The notes under the pieces: model-generated | The model's input: the letters and a program-made list of their open reading frames with translations, nothing else | The model's database searches: none | What the model was told of the DNA's origin: nothing | Position numbers and translations under genes: made by a program | Shown here: positions 34,382 through 42,982 of the stretch, piece after piece | Numbering within the stretch: position 1 is the first letter of the stretch | Layout of the letters: each line of letters begins with the position of its first letter | Origin: Caenimonas sp. SL110 | Lineage (GTDB): Bacteria > Pseudomonadota > Gammaproteobacteria > Burkholderiales > Burkholderiaceae_C | Length of the DNA stretch: 64,000 bases | Reading direction: 5' to 3' | Assembly: GCF_001044395.1 (NCBI RefSeq) | Contig: NZ_JANU01000068.1 | Location: 1 to 64,000, forward strand

Positions 34382-37333
34382 TCAGAAGCGGTGCTTGATG
34401 CCCACGCGATAGAAGCGGCCGATAGCGCCCGAGTAGTCGAGCGGGTTGTAGCCGATGGCACCGTAGGTCTCGAAGTCAGCAGGCGGCTTCTTGTCGAAGA
34501 CGTTCTGGATCGAGCCGAAGATTTCGGTGTTCTGGCGGAATTTCCAGGAACCCGACAGATCGACCGTCGTGAACGACTTCAGCTTGCAACCACCAGGGAA
34601 GTCATCGCCGTTAGCCAGGTGCTGTGCGCAGCTCGTGTCCGAACGCTCGAAAGTGTTCGACAGGCCACCACGGTGGTTCACGTTGGCACCCAGGCGCCAT
34701 GGACCCATTTCCCAGGTCGTAGCGAACTGGATACGGTTGCGGGGCGAGCCGATGCAGTTCGTGATGTTGCAGTCACCGTGGGTGCCAGCGTAGTCATGAA
34801 CAATGCCCGATGCCTCGATCACGCGCTGCTTGAGCAGGTGCGTCCAGGTCAGCGACGAGGTCAGGCGGCCCATGCCACCGCCCAGGTCCCAGCGGTGCTT
34901 GGCTTCCAGGTCGATACCTTGCGTCAGCGACTGCGCAGAGTTCTGGAACACCACGAAGCCGGACAGGATGCCGCCCGGGTCGCCAGCAGCGACGGAGGTT
35001 GCCGGGTCGCGGGTCACGCGGCCACCGTCAACAGCAGCTTGCGGGTCTTCGATGACCGGCAGGCCCTTGCGCTTGATCTGCCATGCGTCAATGGTCACGC
35101 TGGTCTTGGGCGTGATGTCCCAGACTGCGCCAACCGTGAACGACTGCGACTTCTCTGGCTCCAGGGCGGGGTTGCCGCGCTGGACGAAGGTCGGAGCGAC
35201 ACCACGGCAGATGGCATCTTGTGCAGCGCCGACGATGCCGGCTGCCTGCAGTGCTGCGCAACGTGCGTTGTCGTCGATGACCGCGCCGCCGAAGGCTGCA
35301 ACCGAAGCTGCGCTGTTTTCCGTCGACGACGGAGCACGGAAGCCCTGTGCGTACGTGCCACGGATAGCCAGGTTGTCCAGGGGACGCCACTTGGCACCGA
35401 TCTTCGGCGTGACAGCGGTGCCTGCATCGGAGTACTTGTCATAGCGCAGGGCTGCGCTCAGCTCGATGCGCTTGGTGACAGGCAGCAGGATTTCGCCGTA
35501 GGTCGCGAAGATGTCGCGCTCGCCGCCGTAAGCGGTGAGCGACAGGCCGGCGTAGTTGCCCAGGCCGTTGTACAGCGGCAGGTTGTTCTCTTCGTGGCGC
35601 AGTTCAGCACCGAAAGCGATGCCGATCGGGCCGCCTTCGAGTCTGCCGAGTTCACGCGAGATCTTGATGTCGCCGCCGTATTGACGCGAGTAACCCGAAC
35701 GCTGCTGGTCCTGCAGCAGGGCTGCATACATGGCTTGCGAGTTCAGGCCTGCGTTCTCACCGATGCGCCACACGGTGCCCGGGGGCAGCGCGGCGTACAG
35801 CGAGCTGAAGGCAGTGGCAGCAGCCACGTTGGCAGGCGTCGGGTTCAACAGGGCGTCAGCGACGCGCCAGTTGATCAGGCGCTGCGACACGTCGGTCTGC
35901 TTGGCTTCAGAAAAGTGGACAGCTGCGTCGTAGTCCCAGGCCGAGAACGTGCCCTTCAGTCCGGCGACCAGGCGCTTGGAGTTGGAGCTGGAGTTGTTGT
36001 TGGTCGGTCCCGTGTCGTACAGCGGCAGGTACATCAGGCGAGCGGCCGCGTTGTACGGATTGTCCGGGTGCGTTGCGCCCAGCTGTGCCGTTGCCGTACG
36101 CGAAACCACCACACCGTCAGGACGGAAGAAGCCGCCGCTTGGCGAGATCGGCAGGCCGGTCACGTCCGATTCGGTCTGGTACAGACCCACTTCGACGAAC
36201 GCTTCCATGTTGGCGTTGATCGTCTTGGTGAAACGGCCGTAGAAGCTGGCATTTTGCGAATCAGGCTGGACCTGGTTCACGGCCATGCGGACGTCGTTGA
36301 TGCAACCACCGGTGGGGTTGTTCTGCGGCAGGTTCGTATTGTTGTTGCAATACGTCTGTGCGGCAGGGTAGAAGCGGGCGAAGCCCACGCCAGCGGCATC
36401 GCTACGGCTGTAGTAGTCGAGCGTGACGGGATTGCGAACGTTACCGATGAACGACGGTGCGGCGCTGTTGTTCACACGGCCTGCGGCGTTGGCGGCAGTC
36501 GGGATCCAGCCGTTACCACCGGCGCGGGGGATGTTGTTGGTCGGGCCTTCGTTGGGGTTGAAGCCGATGCCGTACTGGCCGATGGCCGAGATACCGACCG
36601 GGCCGCGGCCAGCGCGGTCACGGTAGTTGATTTCCTGGCGCTTGCCAGCTTCAACGTTCAGCAGCAGGTTCCAGCCGTCCTTGTCGAGGTCGCCCATGCC
36701 GTGCGTGATGGCGATGCGGGGTTCCTGGCCGTCGCCCTCTTCGGCAACGCCGTAGGTCAGCTTGGCAACGGTGCCCTTGAAGTTCTTGCGCAGGATGATG
36801 TTGACAACACCAGCGACCGCGTCAGATCCGTAGATCGACGAAGCGCCGTCTTTCAGCACTTCAACGCGCTCGACAGCTTCCATCGGGATCTGGTTCAGGT
36901 CAACGTAGGTGCGCTGTGCGTCGTCCGCGAGAACGGCGGATGTGACACGGCGACCGTTGATGAGGACCAGCGTTGCGTTGGCGCCAAGGCCGCGCAGCGA
37001 GATGCCCGAAGACGTTGCGCCCGAGAAGCCGCGACCGTAGGTGAACGGAACGGAACCCTGGCCGTCAGACGTGAGGGTCTGAAGGTACTCAGCGACCGTG
37101 CCCTTGCCGGACTGGTCGATTTCTTCCTTGGTGATGACCTGGACCGGAGACGCTGTCTCGGTGTCAGTTCGGCGGATGTTCGAGCCCGTAACCTCGACGC
37201 GTTGCAGTGTTGAGCCTGTCGATGTCTGCGCAAGGGTGTCCTGCGCAATCATCATCGAGGCAGTGCCGCAGAACGCCGTGATGAGGGCGCGCGCGACTAC
37301 CGTTTTTCTAAACCTTTGTGTACCGGTTTTCAT
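34382..37333 (-). CDS. TonB-dependent outer-membrane receptor
   Basis: A 983-residue beta-barrel receptor. A signal peptide (cleavage after TLAQ, near residue 36) is followed by a TonB-box-like LQRVEVTGS, a plug domain (about 55-175, with VQVITKEEIDQSGKGTVAEYL, LRGLGANATLVLINGRR, VERVEVLKDGASSIYGSDA) and a barrel ending in the aromatic YRVGIKHRF. Length and plug wording match the large receptors common in Xanthomonas, Caulobacter and Burkholderiales for carbohydrates, peptides or siderophores; the ligand is not evident and no Fur-like box was recognised. ATG 37333 has a GGAG ribosome site 5 nt upstream. The tonB-exbD-exbD-exbB operon lies just upstream on the same strand. Confidence 0.93.
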   Translation of the reverse strand: MKTGTQRFRKTVVARALITAFCGTASMMIAQDTLAQTSTGSTLQRVEVTGSNIRRTDTETASPVQVITKEEIDQSGKGTVAEYLQTLTSDGQGSVPFTYGRGFSGATSSGISLRGLGANATLVLINGRRVTSAVLADDAQRTYVDLNQIPMEAVERVEVLKDGASSIYGSDAVAGVVNIILRKNFKGTVAKLTYGVAEEGDGQEPRIAITHGMGDLDKDGWNLLLNVEAGKRQEINYRDRAGRGPVGISAIGQYGIGFNPNEGPTNNIPRAGGNGWIPTAANAAGRVNNSAAPSFIGNVRNPVTLDYYSRSDAAGVGFARFYPAAQTYCNNNTNLPQNNPTGGCINDVRMAVNQVQPDSQNASFYGRFTKTINANMEAFVEVGLYQTESDVTGLPISPSGGFFRPDGVVVSRTATAQLGATHPDNPYNAAARLMYLPLYDTGPTNNNSSSNSKRLVAGLKGTFSAWDYDAAVHFSEAKQTDVSQRLINWRVADALLNPTPANVAAATAFSSLYAALPPGTVWRIGENAGLNSQAMYAALLQDQQRSGYSRQYGGDIKISRELGRLEGGPIGIAFGAELRHEENNLPLYNGLGNYAGLSLTAYGGERDIFATYGEILLPVTKRIELSAALRYDKYSDAGTAVTPKIGAKWRPLDNLAIRGTYAQGFRAPSSTENSAASVAAFGGAVIDDNARCAALQAAGIVGAAQDAICRGVAPTFVQRGNPALEPEKSQSFTVGAVWDITPKTSVTIDAWQIKRKGLPVIEDPQAAVDGGRVTRDPATSVAAGDPGGILSGFVVFQNSAQSLTQGIDLEAKHRWDLGGGMGRLTSSLTWTHLLKQRVIEASGIVHDYAGTHGDCNITNCIGSPRNRIQFATTWEMGPWRLGANVNHRGGLSNTFERSDTSCAQHLANGDDFPGGCKLKSFTTVDLSGSWKFRQNTEIFGSIQNVFDKKPPADFETYGAIGYNPLDYSGAIGRFYRVGIKHRF

Positions 37334-37523
37334 GTGTTCTCCAGACCTGTTCCTGTCGAGAAAGAGTTCGAGCCTCAAGTGCCCATAACCCGCATTTAAA
37401 GAACCGGGCGCACCTTATGAATTAAAAAACGGTACGCCGCAGTCCAGCACCTGTTTTTACACGCGCGTCACAGTGGCGTCACTCGGCATTAACAGTGTTT
37501 GGGTGTTTGTGTTGCCGAAATAC

Positions 37524-37546
37524 ATCAGCCCCGCGAGGGGGCTGAT
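37524..37546. other. Strong hairpin in the tonB-receptor intergenic region
   Basis: ATCAGCCCC-GCGAG-GGGGCTGAT is a perfect 9-bp stem without a following T-tract on either strand. With the terminator at 37568-37597 it may back up transcription termination of the tonB operon or stabilise a transcript end. The rest of 37334-37627 holds the AT-rich upstream region of the receptor gene (for example CTTTAAATGCGGGTTATGG on the minus strand) but no convincing promoter pair. Confidence 0.55.
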
Positions 37547-37567
37547 TGGCTGGCACGGCAAACCATG

Positions 37568-37597
37568 AAAAACGGACCGCAAAGCGGTCCGTTTTTT
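37568..37597 (-). terminator. Terminator of the exbB-exbD-exbD-tonB operon
   Basis: AACGGACCGC-AAA-GCGGTCCGTT (10-bp stem, 37571-37593) is flanked by five A on the left and six T on the right, so it can work in both directions. On the minus strand it lies 30 bp after the tonB stop. Confidence 0.88.
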
Positions 37598-37627
37598 GGA
37601 AATCGCCGGGATGGCGATGGATAGAAC

Positions 37628-38287
37628 TCAGTCGATCTTGAAATCGAATTCCTGGGTTGCGATGACGTCGCCGCCCGAGGTCGAAATGCACTTGTACTGC
37701 ATCATCGCGTTGCGCACGGCCGAGTGCAGCACGCGCGGACCCGACAGGATCTGCACATCACGCACCACGCCATCGCGGATCGTGACTTGCGCCCGCACCG
37801 TGCCCGTCGCACCTTCGCGGATCGCCTGGCGCGACATCTCGGGCTTGACCTGTGTCGGGCAGGCGATCGCGATGTCCTGGCGGCCGGTCGGAGCCGGTGG
37901 TGCTGCAGGTGGCGGCGGTGGCGCGATGGGCGCCTGCACCGTGGGTGGCGCCTGCACCGACGCGATGGTCGGCGCGGCGCTCGGTGGCGGCGTCACTTCC
38001 GACGGCGGCACATAAGGCGGCGGCGGAGCCTCGACCTTGGGTGGCGCCTTCTGGATTTCCTTGGGCGGCGGTGGCGGCGGAGGTGGCGGTGGTGGAGGAA
38101 TGATCACTTCCTGGATCACGGCCGCTTCAAGCGGCTTCTTGATCAGCTCCAACCCTTTGCGCGCTGTTCCGGAGATCAGCGCCCACGCGACGACAACGTG
38201 CACCAGGATGACAATCGCCCAGCCGACCATGCGCCGCCGGGGATCGGCGTTCTGGTATTTGGGCATGTGCATGGATGTTGCGCTCAT
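37628..38287 (-). CDS. tonB: Energy transducer TonB
   Basis: A 219-residue TonB. After a short cytoplasmic start one membrane anchor (about residues 19-40, MVGWAIVILVHVVVAWALIS) leads into a proline-rich periplasmic spacer with a run of twelve prolines near residue 55-66 and a KAPPKVEAPPPPYVPP stretch. The C-terminal domain (about 140-219) has the TonB signature IREGATGTVRAQVTI. TonB transmits energy from the ExbBD proton channel to outer-membrane receptors such as the one next door. ATG 38287 follows GAGG by 5 nt and is preferred over a longer frame overlapping exbD. Confidence 0.92.
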   Translation of the reverse strand: MSATSMHMPKYQNADPRRRMVGWAIVILVHVVVAWALISGTARKGLELIKKPLEAAVIQEVIIPPPPPPPPPPPPKEIQKAPPKVEAPPPPYVPPSEVTPPPSAAPTIASVQAPPTVQAPIAPPPPPAAPPAPTGRQDIAIACPTQVKPEMSRQAIREGATGTVRAQVTIRDGVVRDVQILSGPRVLHSAVRNAMMQYKCISTSGGDVIATQEFDFKID

Positions 38288-38294
38288 GTAGGCC

Positions 38295-38723
38295 TCACTG
38301 GATGAACTGCTCGCTGCCAGTGACAGCAATCTTGGTGAGCCCCTTGCGCTTGGACGTCGACAGCACGTTCGCAAAAACGGCGTAGCCCGCATCCTTGTTG
38401 GGGTGGATGTTGACGACCGGCTGCGGATTCATGGCTGCCACTGCCGCCATCTTGTCGTCGAGCTCCTGCTGGGCAACGGGCAAGCCCTGCCAGTACACGA
38501 TGCTCGCCTGGTCGATGTCGATGCGGATCTTGTCCGGCTCCTGCGTCGTGGGCGGCGCGCCCACGGGCATTTCCAGGTTCACGGCGTGAAGCTGGATCGG
38601 GATGGTGATGATCAGCATGACGAGCAGCACCAGCATCACGTCGATGAGCGGCGTGGTGTTGATGTCCATCATCGGTTCAGGGTCGCCGCCTTTGCTCTTG
38701 AAGCGGCCTGGTTTCATTCTCAT
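38295..38723 (-). CDS. exbD: ExbD biopolymer transport protein (second copy)
   Basis: A 142-residue inner-membrane protein with one N-terminal membrane segment (about 25-45) that begins with the ExbD/TolR signature MMDINTTPLIDVMLVLL, including the proton-path Asp. The periplasmic domain continues to residue 142. It lies 7 bp before tonB. With the other ExbD at 38734 it gives this operon two different ExbD proteins, which may form mixed dimers in the ExbB ring. Confidence 0.92.
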   Translation of the reverse strand: MRMKPGRFKSKGGDPEPMMDINTTPLIDVMLVLLVMLIITIPIQLHAVNLEMPVGAPPTTQEPDKIRIDIDQASIVYWQGLPVAQQELDDKMAAVAAMNPQPVVNIHPNKDAGYAVFANVLSTSKRKGLTKIAVTGSEQFIQ

Positions 38724-38733
38724 GCGCTTCTTC

Positions 38734-39156
38734 CTAGTTGAGCGGCGGCGGCTCGGTGATGAAGGCGACCTTCACGATGCCTGCGACCTGGCAGGCATAG
38801 AGCACCTTGCCAACGCCGTTGTACTTGGCCGTCATGTCGCCGCGAATCTGCACTTCAGGCTGCGGCTTCATGGTCGAGACCCGCTTGAGGCGATCGATCA
38901 GGTCACGGGGCGTGTTCATCTTCTGGTCGTACCAGAACACATCGCCCTTGGGATCGACCGAGATGATCACGTTTTCGGGTTTGGTTTCGCGCACCTCGAC
39001 CCGTTCCTTTGGCAAGGTCACGGGAATCGAGGTGGTCACTACCGGGATGGTGATCAGAAAGATGATCAGCAGCACCAGCATCACGTCCACGAGGGGCGTG
39101 GTGTTGATCGCGGAGATGACGTCTTCATCTCCGTCGTGTCCGACAGCCATTGCCAT
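38734..39156 (-). CDS. exbD: ExbD biopolymer transport protein (first copy)
   Basis: A 140-residue ExbD homologue with the motif ISAINTTPLVDVMLVLLIIF (about 14-33) containing the proton-carrying Asp. It differs clearly from the neighbouring ExbD outside this segment (for example PVTLPKERVEVRETKPENV). A Gly/Asp-rich cytoplasmic start (MAMAVGHDGDED) is slightly unusual. It follows exbB by 38 bp and is followed by the second exbD after 10 bp. Confidence 0.92.
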   Translation of the reverse strand: MAMAVGHDGDEDVISAINTTPLVDVMLVLLIIFLITIPVVTTSIPVTLPKERVEVRETKPENVIISVDPKGDVFWYDQKMNTPRDLIDRLKRVSTMKPQPEVQIRGDMTAKYNGVGKVLYACQVAGIVKVAFITEPPPLN

Positions 39157-39194
39157 GGCGGTCTCCTTGGGCGGGCGGTTGCCGGCGGGGCCGC

Positions 39195-40067
39195 TTAAGC
39201 GGCCTTGCCGGCGGAGCCCACGATCACGGCGTTGAGTTCATCGCTGAACTCACGCACATCGTCCATCACCGCCTTGTTGCGGCGCGCCAGCCAGTTGTAG
39301 GCGAACACAGCCGGAATCGCGACTGCCAGGCCGATGGCGGTCATGATGAGCGCTTCGCCCACGGGACCTGCCACCTTGTCGATGGACGCCTGGCCGGAAA
39401 TACCGATGGCCGTCAGCGCGTGATAGATGCCCCACACCGTGCCGAACAGGCCGACGAAAGGAGAGGTGGAACCCACGGTTGCCAGGAAGGCCAGGCCGCC
39501 CTGCATGGTGGAGTTGACGCGATCGACGGCGCTGGTGATGGACATCGGGATCCATTCGGCCATCGGGATGTGGCCCTTCAGGCCGCCATGGTCGGTGGTT
39601 GCCGCCGCACCAGATTCGGCGATGAACCGGTAGGCGCTGTTCTTCTCGAGTGCGGCAGCGCCGGCGCTCACCGACTTCGCATCCCAGAAGGCCTTGTCCA
39701 CGGTGGCGGCGTGGCGCTTCATCTTGGATTGCTCCAGCAGCTTCACGACCATGATGTACCAGCTGCCGATCGACATGATCGCCAGGATAAGGAGAACAGC
39801 GCGCGCAATATTGTCCGAACCCTTCCACAGGGCTTCAATGCCGTACGGGTTTTCTGCGGAAGCAGCGGCAGCCTTGGGCGCCGAGGCGACGACAGAGGCC
39901 TCCGGGGCAGCTGCACCGGGTGCTGCTGCAGGTGCAGTCACTGCGGCCGAAGCACCCGGGGCGGCCGGGGCCTGGGCGTTCGCCGTGATGGCGCCGAAGG
40001 AAAAGATGATCGGCAGCATGAAGGAAGCTGCGACGCGAAGGGAAGAGGCCAGCGATAGGGTCCGCAA
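39195..40067 (-). CDS. exbB: ExbB/TolQ family proton channel protein
   Basis: A 290-residue inner-membrane protein with a signal-peptide-like start, an Ala/Pro-rich periplasmic region (residues 30-65), and three membrane segments, the last two in the MotA/ExbB domain (TVGSTSPFVGLFGTVWGIYHAL; EALIMTAIGLAVAIPAVFAYN). It forms the pentameric proton channel with ExbD. The start is a TTG with AAGGA 7 nt upstream; no ATG or GTG fits the family N-terminus as well. It is the first gene of the tonB operon; 260 bp separate it from the divergent tRNA. Confidence 0.9.
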   Translation of the reverse strand: MRTLSLASSLRVAASFMLPIIFSFGAITANAQAPAAPGASAAVTAPAAAPGAAAPEASVVASAPKAAAASAENPYGIEALWKGSDNIARAVLLILAIMSIGSWYIMVVKLLEQSKMKRHAATVDKAFWDAKSVSAGAAALEKNSAYRFIAESGAAATTDHGGLKGHIPMAEWIPMSITSAVDRVNSTMQGGLAFLATVGSTSPFVGLFGTVWGIYHALTAIGISGQASIDKVAGPVGEALIMTAIGLAVAIPAVFAYNWLARRNKAVMDDVREFSDELNAVIVGSAGKAA

Positions 40068-40329
40068 GATAAGTCCTTTGTCTTTTGGGATTCAAAAGCT
40101 CTTTTCGGGCGACCTCGGCACGGTAGTGCCTGCGGCCTTTGCCCAAAGCCCATGAGTATAGTTCGCAACACGAGGTCCAAGTGCTAGGCCTGGCGGTCCA
40201 ATTTGATCGTTTACCCTGTGAGATGTGATGAGTACGCATTACCGGGCCTTGCGGATTCGCCTTGCAAATTCCAGCTGTTCAGCGCGAGCCCTCTATCCGG
40301 CCACGCTATAATCGCGGGCTGTATTTAAA
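40068..40329. promoter_or_regulatory. Divergent promoter region of exbB and tRNA-Thr
   Basis: This stretch and the tRNA with its terminator fill 40068-40536. A perfect -10 hexamer TATAAT at 40307-40312 lies 17 bp before the tRNA, but no matching -35 is seen at 16-18 bp; the discriminator CGCGGG is GC-rich, as expected for a stringently controlled tRNA promoter. Nothing as clear was found for exbB. No gene is seen here. Confidence 0.55.
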
Positions 40330-40405
40330 GCCGGTGTAGCTCAGTCGGTAGAGCAGCTCATTCGTAATGAGAAGGTCGGGTGTTCGATTCATCTCTCCGG
40401 CACCA
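40330..40405 (+). tRNA. tRNA-Thr (anticodon CGU)
   Basis: A 76-nt tRNA with encoded CCA. Acceptor stem GCCGGTG with CTCCGGC (one T-T mismatch at the sixth pair), D-loop AGTCGGTAGA, anticodon stem CTCAT/ATGAG with the loop TTCGTAA giving anticodon CGU for the threonine codon ACG, and T-arm GGGTG-TTCGATT-CATCT. It has its own -10 box upstream and an intrinsic terminator downstream. Confidence 0.96.
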
Positions 40406-40415
40406 AACAAGCAAG

Positions 40416-40451
40416 AAGGCCGCCAGTTTTTCTGGCGGCCTTTCTTTTTCT
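40416..40451 (+). terminator. Intrinsic terminator after tRNA-Thr
   Basis: AAGGCCGCCAG-TTTTT-CTGGCGGCCTT is a perfect 11-bp stem (40416-40442) followed by TCTTTTTC. It lies 10 bp after the tRNA. Confidence 0.92.
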
Positions 40452-40536
40452 CCTGAGCAAACGCGAAGAAAAACTACAAGGCCAACTGCATTCGGCTGTC
40501 AGGCCGCCTGCGGTGCATCCGGCACGCTCGAAACCC

Positions 40537-41796
40537 ATGACAAAGCGTGCATACATCGGCCTGCTCATCCTCCTGATCATCGGGGCGGGTGCGTGGTTCG
40601 CCCCTGTTGTGCTGCCTTCGGTATTTCCCGCCCGAACCCCATCGGTCGCGCAGGCACCCCGCACAGCGCCCTCGGTCTCGCCCGCATCGGCACCGGGGTC
40701 CATCGTTCCTCCCCTGTCGCCCCAGGCCGCTTCGGCCGCCGCACGCGGTGCGGTCGTCGAGGAGGTGCGCGAAGGAACGGACTCTGAATCGGCCTTGCAG
40801 AGTATCTTGCCGCGCCGCTCGGCGGGGCACGCTGCCGGCCTGCACAAGACGCAGGACGAATTGCGATTGGGTTCAAGCGCGGCTTTGGTGCTCGACGCCA
40901 ACACCAGGCAGGTGCTCTATGGCAAGAATCCCGATGCCGTGCTGCCAATGGCTTCCATCACCAAGCTCATGACGGCCATGGTCGCGCTCGAAGCGCAGCT
41001 GCCGCTGGACACCCCCATCACCATCGCAGAAGAGGACGTCGACAAGATTCTGTCGAGCCGCTCGCGCTTGCGGGTGGGCACCGTGATCACCCGCGGTGAG
41101 GCCCTGCGACTGGCCCTGATGTCCAGCGAGAACCGCGCTTCACATGCAATCGCGCGCACCTCGCCTGCCGGAATGGAGGCGTTTATCGCAGCGATGAATC
41201 GCAAGGCCCGCCAGCTGGGCATGACGAACACGACGTTCGTCGATCCCACGGGCCTGTCGAACAAGAACCAGTCGAGCGCCCGTGACCTCGCGACCATGGT
41301 GCTCGCTGCCTCGGCGCACCCGCTCATCCGCGAATATTCCACCACCCGCGAACACCAGACTGCCATGGGCAACCGCGTGCTGCTCTACCGAAACTCCGAT
41401 CCGCTGGTCAAGGACCCGACGTGGGACATCACGCTGCAAAAGACCGGATACATCATCGAAGCCGGGCATTGCGTGGTGCTGCGCACACGCCTGGATGGAC
41501 AGGACGTCGTGATGGTGCTGCTCGACTCGGCCAGCAATGGCCGGCGCAGCGCTGACGCCCGCCGTATTCGCCAATGGATTGCAGGCGATCCTGTGGCCGA
41601 GCGTCCGCAGGCCGCTGCCGCTTCACCGCGCAAGCAGGTAACCGCGAAAGCCGCCGCGAAAGCCGCGGCCAAGGCCAACACAAAGACCAGCGCCAAGTCC
41701 CGGGCGGGCGCACCAGACAAGGGCAAGCGCGTTCAGGCCACCTTTGCCGGGACGGGCTCGAACACCCGCAAATCCGGCGGCCCCGGTAAAAACTAA
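40537..41796 (+). CDS. pbpG: D-alanyl-D-alanine endopeptidase, PBP7-like
   Basis: A 419-residue S11 family penicillin-binding protein that cleaves cross-links in peptidoglycan. An N-terminal membrane anchor (about 5-28) is followed by a Pro/Ala/Ser-rich linker (30-70) and the catalytic domain with Ser140-x-x-Lys143 in MASITKL, the SxN motif Ser197-Glu-Asn199 and Lys-Thr-Gly in QKTGYIIEAG near 306. The C-terminal 65 residues are Lys/Ala-rich and basic, which is not part of the family core. ATG 40537 is chosen over an upstream GTG because the anchor starts there. Confidence 0.9.
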   Translation: MTKRAYIGLLILLIIGAGAWFAPVVLPSVFPARTPSVAQAPRTAPSVSPASAPGSIVPPLSPQAASAAARGAVVEEVREGTDSESALQSILPRRSAGHAAGLHKTQDELRLGSSAALVLDANTRQVLYGKNPDAVLPMASITKLMTAMVALEAQLPLDTPITIAEEDVDKILSSRSRLRVGTVITRGEALRLALMSSENRASHAIARTSPAGMEAFIAAMNRKARQLGMTNTTFVDPTGLSNKNQSSARDLATMVLAASAHPLIREYSTTREHQTAMGNRVLLYRNSDPLVKDPTWDITLQKTGYIIEAGHCVVLRTRLDGQDVVMVLLDSASNGRRSADARRIRQWIAGDPVAERPQAAAASPRKQVTAKAAAKAAAKANTKTSAKSRAGAPDKGKRVQATFAGTGSNTRKSGGPGKN

Positions 41797-41896
41797 AAGG
41801 CTAAGCAAGATTCCTAATCCCGGCGGGCGCATCACCTATAGGCTCCAGAGCCAAGCCCCCGACACTGGCTCAACTGCCTTCAGGGATGTACCAAAA

Positions 41897-42235
41897 ATGC
41901 CAAGCGTCTTGGATTCGCTCACAAGCTGGGCCCGCAAAACGACCACCACGTTTGCCGAGCTGCGCATGTCGGTGATGCCGCGGTCCGAGGTAGATGAACC
42001 AGGTGAAGGACTTGCCTACCAGCTGCGGCACTGGCCGGATCTCTCGGGCGCACGAACTGCAGACATGCTGCGGGCACTCTCCGTGATGAGTCACCGACCG
42101 GTCAACCGCCGCTGGATCCTGGCAAGCACCCGGCTCACGGCTGTCGAAGTCGACAACCTCATCGCCCGGCTCATTGCCCAGGACGCGGTCACCGTCATCG
42201 ATACCGGCCGCTACGCCGGTTTGGGCGCAGGCTGA
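41897..42235 (+). CDS. Small uncharacterised protein
   Basis: A 112-residue soluble protein I do not recognise. The C-terminal half (about 52-107, with ADMLRALSVMSHRPVNRRW, LTAVEVDNLIARLIAQDAV and VTVIDTGRY) has the spacing of a small helix-helix-wing fold, so a DNA-binding or protein-binding role is possible, but that is only pattern impression. ATG 41897 opens the conserved-looking part. Codon use agrees with its neighbours. It follows pbpG by 100 bp and its last 25 bp overlap the end of the convergent sapC-like gene. Confidence 0.6.
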   Translation: MPSVLDSLTSWARKTTTTFAELRMSVMPRSEVDEPGEGLAYQLRHWPDLSGARTADMLRALSVMSHRPVNRRWILASTRLTAVEVDNLIARLIAQDAVTVIDTGRYAGLGAG

Positions 42236-42960
42236 ATGGGGCTTTGGCGTTCGGCCACCCGATCGACCAGTTTCTTCATGTTCGACAGTGACGCCAGGTG
42301 CATCGACACCAGGTGCATTTCTCCGGCGCGAAACAACTCCAGCACTGTCGCATCCGGCAGCGCCATCAGCTTCGCCTCGTCCACCACCAGCAGGCCGCCC
42401 ACGGTGAAGCTGCGCCCATCCACCAGGTCCGCCTTGGCGTTCATTTCGCGCAGCACGCCGGCCTTGTCCAGCCGCTGGCAGAACAGATCGGTGCGCACGT
42501 ACTCCTGCTGGTAGCGGCCCAGAAAGTCGAGTGCGTTTTTCAGCAACGGCGTGTCGGCCCCCGAATCGTCGAACAGCGGCTCACCCTCTGCCTGGTTCAG
42601 CCCCGCAAATGCTTCGTCGATGCAGACGCCCAGCTGGTTGCCGGCAAGCTCCGCCAGCACGAACGGATAGCGGCGCACGAACGCAGGAACGTACGAGCCG
42701 GTCCATCGTTCTTCGCCATCGACAAACAGGTTTTCCCTCGCGCGCAAGCCCAGCATGGCCAGCGGCACAAGACGGCCGCCCGCCTGCCTCGAAAACACGA
42801 TCGGGTATTCCTTGAACGCTTCAGGAAACTCCACTGCGGCAATGAACAGCGAATTCGCCTTGCGCGCAAAGGCGTAGCTCGACGTGGGTTTCACGCGAAA
42901 ATTGCGATGCTTCACACGGTCGAGAAGCACGGGTTTTTCGTAGTACACGGAATCTGTCAC
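42211..42960 (-). CDS. SapC-like protein
   Basis: A 249-residue protein of the SapC family, named after a Campylobacter S-layer-associated gene and widespread in proteobacteria without an assigned activity. The start region KHRNFRVKPTSSYAFARKANSLFIAAVEFPEAFKEYPIVF and LGLRARENLFVD are typical of the family (read as separate short blocks). No signal peptide or membrane segment is seen. The start is GTG 42960, with AAGGAG 8 nt upstream. It follows the CorC-like gene by 22 bp on the same strand and overlaps the end of the opposite small gene. Confidence 0.8.
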   Translation of the reverse strand: MTDSVYYEKPVLLDRVKHRNFRVKPTSSYAFARKANSLFIAAVEFPEAFKEYPIVFSRQAGGRLVPLAMLGLRARENLFVDGEERWTGSYVPAFVRRYPFVLAELAGNQLGVCIDEAFAGLNQAEGEPLFDDSGADTPLLKNALDFLGRYQQEYVRTDLFCQRLDKAGVLREMNAKADLVDGRSFTVGGLLVVDEAKLMALPDATVLELFRAGEMHLVSMHLASLSNMKKLVDRVAERQSPIQPAPKPA

Positions 42961-42982
42961 GTCACTGGCTCCTTCATTTTTT

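Noticed and set aside
34391-37213. A 940-codon plus-strand frame opposite the TonB-dependent receptor
   Set aside because: Antisense shadow of a well-supported receptor gene; no ribosome site or family motif.
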